Program-made: the position numbers and the translations under genes
Part shown: positions 11,023 through 20,668 of the stretch, piece after piece
How positions within the stretch are numbered: the first letter of the stretch is position 1
Layout of the letters: the number at the start of each line of letters is the position of its first letter
Notes under the pieces: generated by a model
What the model was told of the DNA's origin: nothing
Seen by the model: only the letters and a program-made list of their open reading frames with translations
The model's database searches: none
Source: Lentisphaerae bacterium GWF2_49_21
GTDB lineage: Bacteria; Verrucomicrobiota; Lentisphaeria; Victivallales; GWF2-50-93
DNA length: 64,000 bases
Reading direction: 5' to 3'
NCBI GenBank assembly: GCA_001804805.1
Contig: MHBH01000028.1
Coordinates: 1 to 64,000, forward strand

Positions 11023-11250
11023 CTATTTTTTGTCTTTGTCTGTAATTTCTTTGCTCACATGTGTACTAATCGCAATCAGTGTATTCAGGTCAGTTTTAAT
11101 TTCTTCAATTGATTCTTCCATTTTATTCATTTGTTTTTTCATTCTATAAACAAAAAATGGCATGAGCAATGCCAAGGCACCTATTACGAAAAGAGCTGTA
11201 TAAGCTAGAATCCATAAAATCAACATCATTATTGTTCCAAAGTTTTCCAT
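11023..11250 (-). CDS. small membrane protein with C-terminal coiled segment
   Basis: Long hydrophobic N-terminal stretch (ILWILAYTALFVIGALALLMPFFVY) then KMEESIEEIKTDLNTLIAI. Confidence 0.6.
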   Translation of the reverse strand: MENFGTIMMLILWILAYTALFVIGALALLMPFFVYRMKKQMNKMEESIEEIKTDLNTLIAISTHVSKEITDKDKK

Positions 11251-11276
11251 AATCGCTTTCTTTCTATTTATAACGC

Positions 11277-11864
11277 CTATGGTCTGCCGGACGGCGGAGC
11301 CGGATAGGCAGAACTAGATTTGTTAGGAGTTATTATAATTGGCATGCCGTATCCTTCTTTGGTCAACTCATCTTCAGTCTTCTTTCTCAGTTTAGTAACG
11401 TCTACAGGTTTTCCCTCAATATCTGTTGTGGCAATTCGTTGACCTTCCGAATATTTCTCTATAACTGGGATTTCATACTCAAAAATGCAAAAGGTTCCAT
11501 TTCTGTTCTTCTTAACAAATCCTGATTGGTAGCTTCCTTCGGCTGTAAGTCGACCATCCTTAAGCCATGATTTTTCTGTAACAGTTTTTGAGTCATATTT
11601 CTTTTCTGTCCATTTCTTGCCCGATGAATAATAAAATTTTATATATCCTTCCCCAGAAACATCATCCCTGTATTCTTCAAGGAATATTGTTCCGTCAGGG
11701 TAAAGCCTTGTTAAAGTCGGTTTTTTAGATTCCTTATCTGTCTTATCTTCTGCAATTGAATTCCCGGCAGCTTTTATATTGGTCTCTGTAGCTGTTTTTG
11801 AACATGAACAGAAATATCCTAATGCGCAACATAAGAAAGAATATATAATCATTCTGTAGTTCAT
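11277..11864 (-). CDS. lipoprotein with MORN/YwqK-like repeats
   Basis: Lipobox-like 'ALGYFCSC'; repeats such as 'LYPDGTIFLEEYRDD', 'FYYSSGKKWTEKKYD', 'WLKDGRLTAEGSYQSG'. Confidence 0.6.
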   Translation of the reverse strand: MNYRMIIYSFLCCALGYFCSCSKTATETNIKAAGNSIAEDKTDKESKKPTLTRLYPDGTIFLEEYRDDVSGEGYIKFYYSSGKKWTEKKYDSKTVTEKSWLKDGRLTAEGSYQSGFVKKNRNGTFCIFEYEIPVIEKYSEGQRIATTDIEGKPVDVTKLRKKTEDELTKEGYGMPIIITPNKSSSAYPAPPSGRP

Positions 11865-12257
11865 TTTTATTCTTCTCCTAACTCCTTATTATGCTGAACA
11901 GCATAGCAGGTTGAAATGGGGGTATGGAGACAGTGTGTTGTAGCGCCATTCCCCCGTGTCTAGCCTCAAAAATCAATCGGGTTAACTGCTTATGCTTAAA
12001 TCAGCATAAGCACATATAAAATAGACCCCGATGAACCACGGAAGTCAAGGTTGCGGTTTCAAATACCCGCCCAGGGTATTGCTATATAAAAAGGGTTAGA
12101 TCCTTTTAGCATCCATCCTTTTTACACCGGCAAGATGCCAGAGCTCCGTTAATCAAGAACAGCTCTTGAGAGCGTGGGACAGAATATCGAATAACGAACG
12201 CCGAATGACGAATATCGAAGGTGAAATGGGAAGCGGGCATTCGTGATTGAATTAAAG

Positions 12258-12338
12258 AATGTAACACAGGCATCTTGCCTGTGGTTGGAATTCGGGAAAG
12301 TAAAATAGAAGACACAGGCAAGATGCCTGTGTTACATT
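12258..12338. repeat. 26-bp perfect inverted repeat with 29-nt spacer
   Basis: AATGTAACACAGGCATCTTGCCTGTG (12258-12283) and CACAGGCAAGATGCCTGTGTTACATT (12313-12338) are exact reverse complements. Confidence 0.9.
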
Positions 12339-12651
12339 GGTAAAACAATCCGGAGGTTTGGAACTTGGAACTTACTAATAGTCTCGAAATAGAATGGAGT
12401 TCCAAAATAAAGGAGGGCGGACTTTCCAGTCCGCCAACTCGCGGGTTGGAAAACCCGCGCTCCGTTGAAGAGGAAATGTATTGAGACTATTATGAGACGA
12501 CTAGTAATTACAGGGGGGCATGAACATCGAACATTCAACATTGAACGTCCAACATCGAATGGAAAAGCTTGCCGGCAAGATGCCAGCGCTCCAGGGGGAA
12601 TGAACAGTGCGAATCTTGTTTTATTTCAAATTCACCTGTAAGCTATTTATT

Positions 12652-14364
12652 ATGCAACAGATGGAACATGATGTAAAGAACAGGATGATGAAGCGGCTGC
12701 GCTTTGTATATGGAGATACTTCGTCCGGGATCTTCGAGGAGATTGAGAAGATCATCGGGGCATATCGCGGACGGATTCCAGCTGCGAAGACCGCATGGAG
12801 CGAAAAGGACTCGTTCCTCATCGCCTATGGCGATTCAATAACAGGCGGGAAGAATCCTCTGTCCACACTTCATGGATTTTTAAAGAAGAATTTCAAGGAC
12901 GAGATCTCATTCGTTCATCTTCTTCCTTTTTACCCATACTCGTCGGACGACGGTTTTTCCGTGATCGACTACCGCGAGGTCAGGAAGGATCTTGGCGACT
13001 GGAATGATGTCAAGTCGATGGGCGGGGATTTCAAACTGGTCTTTGACGGCGTGATCAACCATGTCTCAAGCCAGAGCCGGTATTTGAAGGAATATCTGGC
13101 AGGGAATCTGGAATATGCGTATTATTTCATTTCGCTTCCGCCTGACACCGACACTTCATCCGTGCTGCGGACCCGGAATCTTCCCCTACTTCATGATTAT
13201 GATTCTGCAGAAGGGAAGAAGTGGCTCTGGACTACGTTCAGCCGCGACCAGGTGGATTTCAATTTTTCCAATCCTAAAGTGCTGCTTGAGATCGTGGACA
13301 TCCTCCTCTTCTATGCGGCGCATGGCGCGACGATGATACGCCTTGACGCCATCCCATACATGTGGAAGAAACTCGGTACAAGCTGTGCGCATCTTCCGGA
13401 GACACACGAGCTCATCAAGCTGTTCAGGGATATTTTTGACGTTTCGGCTCCGCATGTGATCCTGCTTACTGAGACAAATGTCCCACATCATGAGAACATA
13501 GCTTATTTTGGAAATGCCGGCGACGAAGCACAGATCATCTATAATTTCAGCCTGCCTCCGCTGATTCTCTGGTCAATGTTCAAACAGGATGCGACTGTCC
13601 TTTCCGACTGGGCGTCAGGAGTGAAAAAAGTTTCGGATCGGACGACATTCCTCAATATTACTGCGACACATGACGGGATAGGGGTGAGGCCGACAGAAGG
13701 GATTTTGTCGGTGGATGAGCGGATGGAGCTGTGCGAGCTGGCGCGGAGGCATGGCGGGGACATCACAGGGAAGAAGAATTCCGACGGTTCGATAAGTCCG
13801 TATGAGCTTAATATAAATTATTTCGATGCGATAAACGATCCTCATGCCGATGAAAGTATTGATCTGCAGATAAGACGTTTCATGCTTTCGCAGACCATCC
13901 CGATGTCGTTCATAGGCATTCCGGGGATCTATATCCACAGCCTTCTTGGTTCGCGGAACTGGACGGAAGGTGTCAGGAAGACAGGCCGCGCGAGGACGAT
14001 CAACCGTGAGATCCTTAAAAGCAACGAGCTTGAAAAGGAACTTGGAAATCCGGGATCTGTCCGTGCGAAAGTCGCAAATGAGTACAGGCGTCTCCTGAAG
14101 ATACGTTCAGGATGCAAGGCTTTCCATCCTGGCTCTCCGCAGGAGGTGCTGAAGCTCCATCCGAAGCTTTTCTGTCTGAGGAGATGGACGGAAGATGGCA
14201 GCGATGAACTTTTCGCGATACATAACATCTCTTCCGAGGAAGTGATCTGCCGTCTGCCGGATTCCATCGAGGGAGCATACCGTGATCTTCTCAAAGGAGA
14301 GGTTTTCAAGTCCGGTGAAGTTTCAGTTCCCGCCTGGACTGCCTTATGGCTGTCATCTTTTTGA
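12652..14364 (+). CDS. GH13-family sugar phosphorylase (sucrose phosphorylase/glucosylglycerate phosphorylase-like)
   Basis: 'YGDSITGGKNPLSTLHGFLKKNF...VHLLPFYPYSSDDGFSVIDYREVRKDLGDW', 'LIRLDAIPYMWKKLGT'-like region, 'TETNVPH', 'TATHDGIGVRP'. Confidence 0.85.
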   Translation: MQQMEHDVKNRMMKRLRFVYGDTSSGIFEEIEKIIGAYRGRIPAAKTAWSEKDSFLIAYGDSITGGKNPLSTLHGFLKKNFKDEISFVHLLPFYPYSSDDGFSVIDYREVRKDLGDWNDVKSMGGDFKLVFDGVINHVSSQSRYLKEYLAGNLEYAYYFISLPPDTDTSSVLRTRNLPLLHDYDSAEGKKWLWTTFSRDQVDFNFSNPKVLLEIVDILLFYAAHGATMIRLDAIPYMWKKLGTSCAHLPETHELIKLFRDIFDVSAPHVILLTETNVPHHENIAYFGNAGDEAQIIYNFSLPPLILWSMFKQDATVLSDWASGVKKVSDRTTFLNITATHDGIGVRPTEGILSVDERMELCELARRHGGDITGKKNSDGSISPYELNINYFDAINDPHADESIDLQIRRFMLSQTIPMSFIGIPGIYIHSLLGSRNWTEGVRKTGRARTINREILKSNELEKELGNPGSVRAKVANEYRRLLKIRSGCKAFHPGSPQEVLKLHPKLFCLRRWTEDGSDELFAIHNISSEEVICRLPDSIEGAYRDLLKGEVFKSGEVSVPAWTALWLSSF

Positions 14365-14481
14365 GAAAGATCTATTTTCCAGCTTTCCATTCATTTGCTG
14401 TTGCGTTTTAATACTTTGTTATATATAATACTGATAATAAAGTAAAAAGACTGCATGTTCATATTACTGCAAGGTGGGACA

Positions 14482-15522
14482 ATGGAAGAGAAATTCCGCT
14501 GTAAAAGCAAATCCCTGCGGTTTACGCTTATCGAGCTTCTCGTGGCCTGCCCCACGTCGCCAAGGCTATGTGGGGTAAACCAGCCGACGTGTCCCTCGAA
14601 GCCCCTTGGGCGTAGTGGGAAGTTACCCGTAAGGGGACGTAGGCCAATTCAGTCAAAGTTCACTTTGATTGAATTGCTTGTGGTCATTGCGATCATCGGA
14701 ATCCTCATGGCGCTGCTTTTTCCAGCATTGCGTAAGGCAAAGGACAAGGCCAAGGTGGCCTGCTGCATGAGCAACCAGAGGCAGATGGGGGTGTCGCTCG
14801 GGGCATACGGTGCAGACTTCGGTGAATATCCCACAAACTATGATGAAGACGATCCGGAGGCCGCCACAAACTGGGGTGATGAATGCACTCTCAAGTGGTA
14901 TGGCAGTCCTCCCAGTACGTTGGTTCCCGGAATAGTTTATCTCCCCAACCAGGCAGATGCCGCTCCTGATCTTCCAGGTCTCCAGAACGGCGCCTGGCAC
15001 AGGCTGGCTGGCGCAGGATATGTAGCTTATGCGAACTTTCCTTCGTCAAACAGGTATATGATTCCGAGCGGGATCAATCTTTGCACCGGAGATCTGCCTG
15101 CTGGCAGGGTTTTCAATGGTGGTTCATCGCTGTATTCCGATGGCGGAGCCTTGTACACATATAATGGCCCTAACGCCAAAGGATCAAACGTAGGAAACAA
15201 TGGCTGCCTGAACGGCATGTACCGCATGGGACGCCACCATCAGGCTGTCACATGGGGACTTCGCCTATATAGGGAAGTCCCTAAGTTCACTGTATCACAG
15301 ATAGCGTTCCTGGGCTGTCCCTCCATATATAGCAAAAGCAATGTTGATAAAATAGTGATCGAACCGCACGGTTTTCAGCCCGCTTCTGTAGGTGCCGGCC
15401 AGTATGATGCTGGTTTTGGCGGCATGAACCCTCTCCAGAACTACCACTACGACCGCAACTATCTCTACGGCGACCTCCATGCCGAATATCTGCATGCCAT
15501 CAGCAGGGAAGGGATTCCGTGA
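14482..15522 (+). CDS. prepilin-type N-terminal domain protein, duplicated leader motif
   Basis: [77 protein letters not shown]-terminus '[24 protein letters not shown]'. Confidence 0.85.
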   Translation: MEEKFRCKSKSLRFTLIELLVACPTSPRLCGVNQPTCPSKPLGRSGKLPVRGRRPIQSKFTLIELLVVIAIIGILMALLFPALRKAKDKAKVACCMSNQRQMGVSLGAYGADFGEYPTNYDEDDPEAATNWGDECTLKWYGSPPSTLVPGIVYLPNQADAAPDLPGLQNGAWHRLAGAGYVAYANFPSSNRYMIPSGINLCTGDLPAGRVFNGGSSLYSDGGALYTYNGPNAKGSNVGNNGCLNGMYRMGRHHQAVTWGLRLYREVPKFTVSQIAFLGCPSIYSKSNVDKIVIEPHGFQPASVGAGQYDAGFGGMNPLQNYHYDRNYLYGDLHAEYLHAISREGIP

Positions 15523-15567
15523 TTCCTGCAGCTCCGCAAAAAATTTAAATAATCACGCTCTTTGGAT

Positions 15568-15596
15568 TTGACATGCTCAAACATTGCGTGTATTGT
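15568..15596 (+). promoter_or_regulatory. putative promoter TTGACA-N17-TATTGT overlapping the inverted repeat at 15591
   Basis: TTGACA 15568-15573; TATTGT 15591-15596, overlapping the operator-like left arm. Confidence 0.5.
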
Positions 15597-15628
15597 TATC
15601 GTAATAATACTATATAGCGATAACAATA
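15591..15628. promoter_or_regulatory. operator-like inverted repeat TATTGTTATCG-N16-CGATAACAATA
   Basis: 11-bp perfect arms 23 nt upstream of the ATG at 15648; core TGTTATC-N18-GATAACA recurs at 45025-45056. Confidence 0.55.
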
Positions 15629-15647
15629 TCTGCCGGGGGGAGCGCCG

Positions 15648-16619
15648 ATGAACAGGAAGTTTACGCTTATCGAACTGTTGGTGGCCTGCCAGCCGAAGTT
15701 ACCCGATAGGGGACGTAGGCCAATTCAAACAAAGTTTACTTTGATTGAATTGCTTGTGGTCATTGCGATCATCGCAATCCTGATCATGCTGCTTCTGCCT
15801 GCGCTCCAGCGGGCCAAGGAAAAGGCGCGGGTGGTCTGCTGCATGAGCAACCAGAAGCAGATGGGAGTGGCTCTTGCGGCATATGCCTGCGATGCCACTG
15901 AATATCCCACGAACTATTCAAATGACACCGACGAAGTTTCCTGGAACTGGGGCGACGAATGCGCCGGATACTGGTTTGGCGATCCTATGACTGACACCTA
16001 TATCCCTACCAATCCCGTTCATTATTATCCCAACTCAAGCAAGGCTGTTGATGTAACTCACTACGCAAAGGGAGCCTGGGCCCGTCTTGCCGGAACTGGA
16101 TATGCAACGTATAAGGCGGGACCGCTCTGGTCGGGAGGTCCCACCGGCATGGTTCCAACCGGCGCCAATCTCTGCACCGGAGAACTGCCTTCCGGGTGGA
16201 GGTACAGTGGTGGTGCCTACATGGGCGACGTATCGCAGACCAATGGAGGGGCCCTGTATACTTACAATGGCCCGCACCTTTCGCGTGTCTCCGCCGGAAA
16301 CAATGGCCATATGTCGGGCATGTATTTCATGGGCCGCTTCAATCAAGGGATCAAGTGGGGGATGCGGATAATGGGAAATACTGCAGGCTTCACTCTTTCG
16401 CAGATCGCATTGCTGGGCTGTCCTTCCATAATAACCAGCGATGCCTCAGTGATCCGCGAACCGCATGGCTTCCAATCAGCACGTGGAAGCTATGGCAATG
16501 GCCAGTATGATCCCGGCTGGGGCCCTCTTCCTGACAACTACCATTACGACCGCAGCTATCTTTTTGGCGACCTCCATGCTGAATATCTGCATACAGCCAG
16601 CCGTGCAGGGATTCCGTAA
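15648..16619 (+). CDS. prepilin-type N-terminal domain protein, duplicated leader motif; tandem paralogue of 14482-15522
   Basis: [71 protein letters not shown]-terminus '[24 protein letters not shown]'. Confidence 0.88.
   Translation: MNRKFTLIELLVACQPKLPDRGRRPIQTKFTLIELLVVIAIIAILIMLLLPALQRAKEKARVVCCMSNQKQMGVALAAYACDATEYPTNYSNDTDEVSWNWGDECAGYWFGDPMTDTYIPTNPVHYYPNSSKAVDVTHYAKGAWARLAGTGYATYKAGPLWSGGPTGMVPTGANLCTGELPSGWRYSGGAYMGDVSQTNGGALYTYNGPHLSRVSAGNNGHMSGMYFMGRFNQGIKWGMRIMGNTAGFTLSQIALLGCPSIITSDASVIREPHGFQSARGSYGNGQYDPGWGPLPDNYHYDRSYLFGDLHAEYLHTASRAGIP
15681..15780 (+). repeat. ~100-nt leader cassette copy 1 (insert plus second FTLIELLV motif)
   Basis: gtggcctgccagccgaagttacccgataggggacgtaggcc...gatcatcgcaatcc; about four mismatches versus 16814-16913 by eye. 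Confidence 0.8.
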
Positions 16620-16635
16620 TAGGGACGGAAGTTTC

Positions 16636-16664
16636 TTGACTATAAGAGGAAAATTTGATATAAT
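16636..16664 (+). promoter_or_regulatory. putative sigma70-type promoter TTGACT-N17-TATAAT
   Basis: TTGACT 16636-16641, TATAAT 16659-16664, upstream of the prepilin gene at 16688. Confidence 0.6.
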
Positions 16665-16687
16665 ACGACGCAACGGGGAGATGGCAT

Positions 16688-17644
16688 ATGGAAACCATGG
16701 GAAAAGAAACTGATGCCGGATTCAGGATACAGGATGCTAGATGTTCAAAGCCAGTATCCTCCTACGCAAGGTCTGCGCTGGACAGGATGCATTTCACCCT
16801 AATAGAACTGCTAGTGGCCTGCCAGCCGAAGTTACCCGTTAGGGGACGTAGGCCAATTCAAACAAAGTTTACTTTGATTGAATTGCTCGTGGTTATTGCG
16901 ATCATCGCAATTCTCGCATCATTGCTCCTGCCGGCATTGTCGAACGCAAAGGAGACTGCCCGCAGATCCATTTGCCTGTCGAACCTGAAGCAGATAGGAA
17001 CGATGTGCATGTGCTATGACTCCGACTACAACGGCTGGTTCCCCCCTTTCAATCAGAATCCAAACTGGCTGACCAGCAACACCTGCGGCTGCGGGGCATA
17101 TGTCCATGGACTTGGCATGCTCAACCGGCCACGCTTCGTTACCACGGCACCGGACTCGCCCGCCTACACCACCAATACCCAGGTTTTCTATTGTCCTAAC
17201 TTGAACAACGGTACTGCTCCACATTTCAATTTAGATTCCAGATTTGACGTATGGCATGATCTGGGTGGAGCCGGATATTTCTATCTCGGAAATCCATGGC
17301 ATACAGCCGATCCGGATGCCTGGAATAATTTGATCTTCGAACGCCTGTTGGTAGGAGGAGATACCAACCTGTGGTTGCCAACAGGATTCATATACGGCTC
17401 GGGCAGGATGGAAAATAGAAGTTTCACTCCCGATAAAATTCCATTGACCTGTGAATTGATGCAGGAGAACGGAGGCGATAGCTTCATAAGGATGCACTTT
17501 CCCGGCTCTGCCTGGCCCAGTGGCAAAAGCGGAGGCAATGTCGTCTTCGGAGATGGCCATGCAAGCTGGCTGAAGGGGACCAACTGGGGCATTGCCGGGG
17601 GAGCCAACGGTTTCTGCAGGCCCGCCATTTATCCTTGGGATTGA
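16688..17644 (+). CDS. prepilin-type N-terminal domain protein, duplicated leader motif
   Basis: [70 protein letters not shown]; '[14 protein letters not shown]' C-terminal motif. Confidence 0.88.
   Translation: METMGKETDAGFRIQDARCSKPVSSYARSALDRMHFTLIELLVACQPKLPVRGRRPIQTKFTLIELLVVIAIIAILASLLLPALSNAKETARRSICLSNLKQIGTMCMCYDSDYNGWFPPFNQNPNWLTSNTCGCGAYVHGLGMLNRPRFVTTAPDSPAYTTNTQVFYCPNLNNGTAPHFNLDSRFDVWHDLGGAGYFYLGNPWHTADPDAWNNLIFERLLVGGDTNLWLPTGFIYGSGRMENRSFTPDKIPLTCELMQENGGDSFIRMHFPGSAWPSGKSGGNVVFGDGHASWLKGTNWGIAGGANGFCRPAIYPWD
16814..16913 (+). repeat. ~100-nt leader cassette copy 2
   Basis: Near-identical to 15681-15780. Confidence 0.8.
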
Positions 17645-17829
17645 GCGAACCTTCACGTTCTAACACTGCGCAGATCAGACAAATTGAATCTCCATTCCCC
17701 AGATTGGCAAGCTCCATGCAGCCGATCCGATGGAAAGCGGCAGTTTGCTGTGTATATTTGGCTTTGATTATTGATGAGTCCGCCGTGTCGGGCGTAGCCT
17801 CCCGGCGAAGACTGAGTACCGCTTTTTTC

Positions 17830-17896
17830 CTGACAAGCTTGCTTGTCAGTTATACGAGGAGCGAGCTCCTCTAAACAAGGCTGTAACAAGTTACAG
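17830..17896. repeat. cluster of three short palindromic hairpins
   Basis: CTGACAAGC-TT-GCTTGTCAG (17830-17849), GAGGAGC-GA-GCTCCTC (17856-17871), CTGTAAC-AA-GTTACAG (17881-17896). Confidence 0.7.
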
Positions 17897-18004
17897 CACT
17901 TCCGCCTTCGCTGAGAAGCTACGGCGCGACAGGCCAAGGTCAGGGCCAAAGCGCCTGACATGAAAAATGAAAAAACCACATGTATAAAATAAGGACATGT
18001 TGAA

Positions 18005-19045
18005 ATGAAAATCAAACAGGCGGTGATTACAGGACAGGGAAAAGCTGAACTTCAGAATTTAGAGATTGATACAAAACTCGGGCCGGATGAAATACTTGTC
18101 AGGACGGAATGTTCATTCATAAGTGCAGGGACTGAACTCTCCATTTTCACTGCGAAGGAGTCGCAGGTCTTCCAGAAGGGCTCGTGGTGCGCCTATCCTT
18201 GGAAGCCGGGATACGCGAATGTCGGTACAGTCGAGGCCGTCGGAAAATCTGTTGTCAGGGCGGAAAAAGGGCAGAGGGTTTTCACTTTCGGTCCGCACGC
18301 ATCGCATTTCAAATATTCACAGAATGATCTTGTCATGCCGGTGCCTCCGAAGATTGATCCGGGCATTGCTGGCGCCTCCAGGATGGCAGGAGTCGCCACT
18401 GCCGCGATGGCGATGGCGGACCGTTCGCTGCACCGTCCGAATGTCGTGGTGTTCGGACTCGGCATGGTCGGCAATCTCGCCGCGCAGTCCTTCCAGATAC
18501 TCGGTGGGAAAGTCGTCGGGATCGATCCTCTTCCCGCGCGCAGAAAACTCGCAGGCATCTGCGGAATTCGCAATACCCTTGCAGGAGGCGAACTGAAAAC
18601 AATTGAAGAAGGCCTGGAGAAGCTCACTGGAAATACGAAGGCTGACATCTGTATTGACGCGGTCGGACACAGTTCGGTCGTCCTGCAGGCTCTTTCATTG
18701 ACGGCAAATGTCGGGCAGCTCATCCTTCTTGGAACTCCGCGCGCCCCGCTCGAGGGGAATCTGACAACTGCCTTCAACGAAATCCATCTGAGAAACATAT
18801 GTGTACGTGGCGCCCTGGAATGGTGCCTGCCCGTATATCCGCCTGTGGGAATGTTCGGCTACAAGACATTGCCGCTCCTTTCGCTCTGGGACAAGCAGAA
18901 GATGATATTCGAATGGATAAAGGAAGGAAAGCTTCTCATTGAACCAATGATCTCGCACAGGCTTCCGCCGTCAAAGATTCTTGACGCTTACCAGGGATTG
19001 CTCAAGAGCCCGGAAAAATTCACTGGAGTAGTCATCGAGTGGTGA
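18005..19045 (+). CDS. zinc-binding alcohol dehydrogenase/MDR-family protein
   Basis: 'GPDEILVRTECSFISAGTELSIF', 'VVVFGLGMVGNLAAQSFQILGGKVVGID' Rossmann motif. Confidence 0.85.
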   Translation: MKIKQAVITGQGKAELQNLEIDTKLGPDEILVRTECSFISAGTELSIFTAKESQVFQKGSWCAYPWKPGYANVGTVEAVGKSVVRAEKGQRVFTFGPHASHFKYSQNDLVMPVPPKIDPGIAGASRMAGVATAAMAMADRSLHRPNVVVFGLGMVGNLAAQSFQILGGKVVGIDPLPARRKLAGICGIRNTLAGGELKTIEEGLEKLTGNTKADICIDAVGHSSVVLQALSLTANVGQLILLGTPRAPLEGNLTTAFNEIHLRNICVRGALEWCLPVYPPVGMFGYKTLPLLSLWDKQKMIFEWIKEGKLLIEPMISHRLPPSKILDAYQGLLKSPEKFTGVVIEW

Positions 19046-19057
19046 AGTAGGGATAGG

Positions 19058-19124
19058 AGTAGGTACGCCCTTAAGGGTGTACCATGCTTTAAATCATGGG
19101 ACAGCCTAAAGGCCGCCCCTGCTT
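19058..19124. repeat. interspersed double-hairpin repeat AGTAGGTACGCCCTT..CCATG..GGGACAGCCTAAAGGCC (copy 1)
   Basis: Closely matches 33017-33083; diverged/nested version at 23920-24023. Confidence 0.75.
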
Positions 19125-19369
19125 CTTCCCGTAGACCTCGACTTCGGTCGTGAACGCGAAGTTCTTGGAATAGTTGACATCATCTGGATAGTTACCTGCA
19201 ATTCCATTCAGATTGAAATTATACACGTAAAACCTCCTCTTTTAATATTGAAACATGGTGCATGTTATGATATTGTAAATAACAGAAAATGCAATAACAA
19301 TAAGGCAAGTTTTCAACCATTTGTCAGCTGAGGTGGTTCCAGAACGCCTCTGATGCGCTGATTGCTTAT

Positions 19370-19440
19370 GTTGGAGTACAAGCTTCAGCTTGCGTAAATG
19401 ATTGAATAAAGACAAACTAAAGTTTGTACTCCAACGGGGT
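19370..19440. repeat. interspersed repeat with GTTGGAGTACAA/TTGTACTCCAAC inverted ends (copy 1)
   Basis: Second copy at 56847-56920 including internal GCTTCAGCTTGCGTAAA and AGACAAACTAAAGTTTGTACTCCAACGGGGTT. Confidence 0.8.
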
Positions 19441-19501
19441 TAATAATCCCGCAGCAATCGCGTTCTTCATTTTTGTAATTGGTTCAACCATGAGGAGATT
19501 C

Positions 19502-20650
19502 ATGCGTCAGTCTCTGAAGAAAAAAGACACAAGCTCGGACACGGTTTCCTACCTCAGGAGTTCAGTTGAAAATCATCCTCCTGCTCCAGTAGTCATCCAT
19601 CCCGCGAAAAGAGGGCGTTCGGACGACAGGTTCCAGGAGATCGCGGCGGAACTGAAGAAAAATATCATCAGCGGCAGATGGAAGCCGGAGATGCGCGTTC
19701 CCACCCGGCGCGAGCTCTGCGCCAAGTACGGCGCAAGCCCGATCACCATACAGAATATCATCGACCAGTTCGTGGAGGATGGCTTTTTAAAGTCTGACGG
19801 GCGCAACGGCACCCATGTAATGAAGACTCCTCCTCATCATGTCAATGTGGCGCTCGTGTTCCCGGAGGACGTCGCCCACAACCGTTTCTGGAGGGCCATT
19901 TCCACCGTGGCCAAGGAGGGACGTACGGATGGACTTAAGATAATCCAGCGGTTCAACATCAAATACAATGGCTGGACCGACAATCCGGATCAAAACGCCC
20001 TTATAAGAGACATCCTCAGGAAGAGGCTGATGGGTATTTTCTTCACTTCGCCTCCGTATCTGGTGGACAAGACGCCGATCGTGACCGAACATGGAATCCC
20101 CAGATGTGCCTTGATGGCTCCTGAAGGTTATTCTGAAATATCACAGCTCTGTCCGGACGGTTTCAGCTTCCAGGAAAAAGCCCTTGCCTGCTTGAAGGCC
20201 AAAGGCAGGAAACGCATTGCCGTTGTCGGACATCCTGATATATCCAACTTGGACTGGCTGGACAAAATGTCAGCTTACGGCTTTGTTTCCGGCCCCCATT
20301 GGATCCAGGGGATGAGCCTTGGTGATACGCTTCCCGGATGCAATCTTGCACGACTTTTGTTCCATGACAGCAGGGATAAAAGGCCGGACGGACTTATCAT
20401 CACCGACGACAACATCGTTGAATCTGTCACAAAGGGCATTGCTGAATCAGGAGTTAAATTCCCACAGGAGCTGGATGTCATTGCACACTGCAACTTCCCG
20501 TGTATTCCACCAAGCTCAGTGCCGGTAGTCCGTCTTGGATATGATGCAAGGGAAGTCCTGGAGCTGGGGCTTGGTTTCATACGCGCCATGAAAGAAGGAG
20601 CTTCGCCTACCAAAGCTACAGTCAAAGCGGTCTTTGAGGATGAATTGTAA
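19502..20650 (+). CDS. GntR-family transcriptional regulator with LacI-like sensor domain
   Basis: 'IAAELKKNIISGRWKPEMRVPTRRELCAKYGASPITIQNIIDQFVEDGFLKSDGRNGTHV'; ATG 19502 preceded by GAGGAG. Confidence 0.82.
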   Translation: MRQSLKKKDTSSDTVSYLRSSVENHPPAPVVIHPAKRGRSDDRFQEIAAELKKNIISGRWKPEMRVPTRRELCAKYGASPITIQNIIDQFVEDGFLKSDGRNGTHVMKTPPHHVNVALVFPEDVAHNRFWRAISTVAKEGRTDGLKIIQRFNIKYNGWTDNPDQNALIRDILRKRLMGIFFTSPPYLVDKTPIVTEHGIPRCALMAPEGYSEISQLCPDGFSFQEKALACLKAKGRKRIAVVGHPDISNLDWLDKMSAYGFVSGPHWIQGMSLGDTLPGCNLARLLFHDSRDKRPDGLIITDDNIVESVTKGIAESGVKFPQELDVIAHCNFPCIPPSSVPVVRLGYDAREVLELGLGFIRAMKEGASPTKATVKAVFEDEL

Positions 20651-20668
20651 ATATTCGCCGGCGAATAT

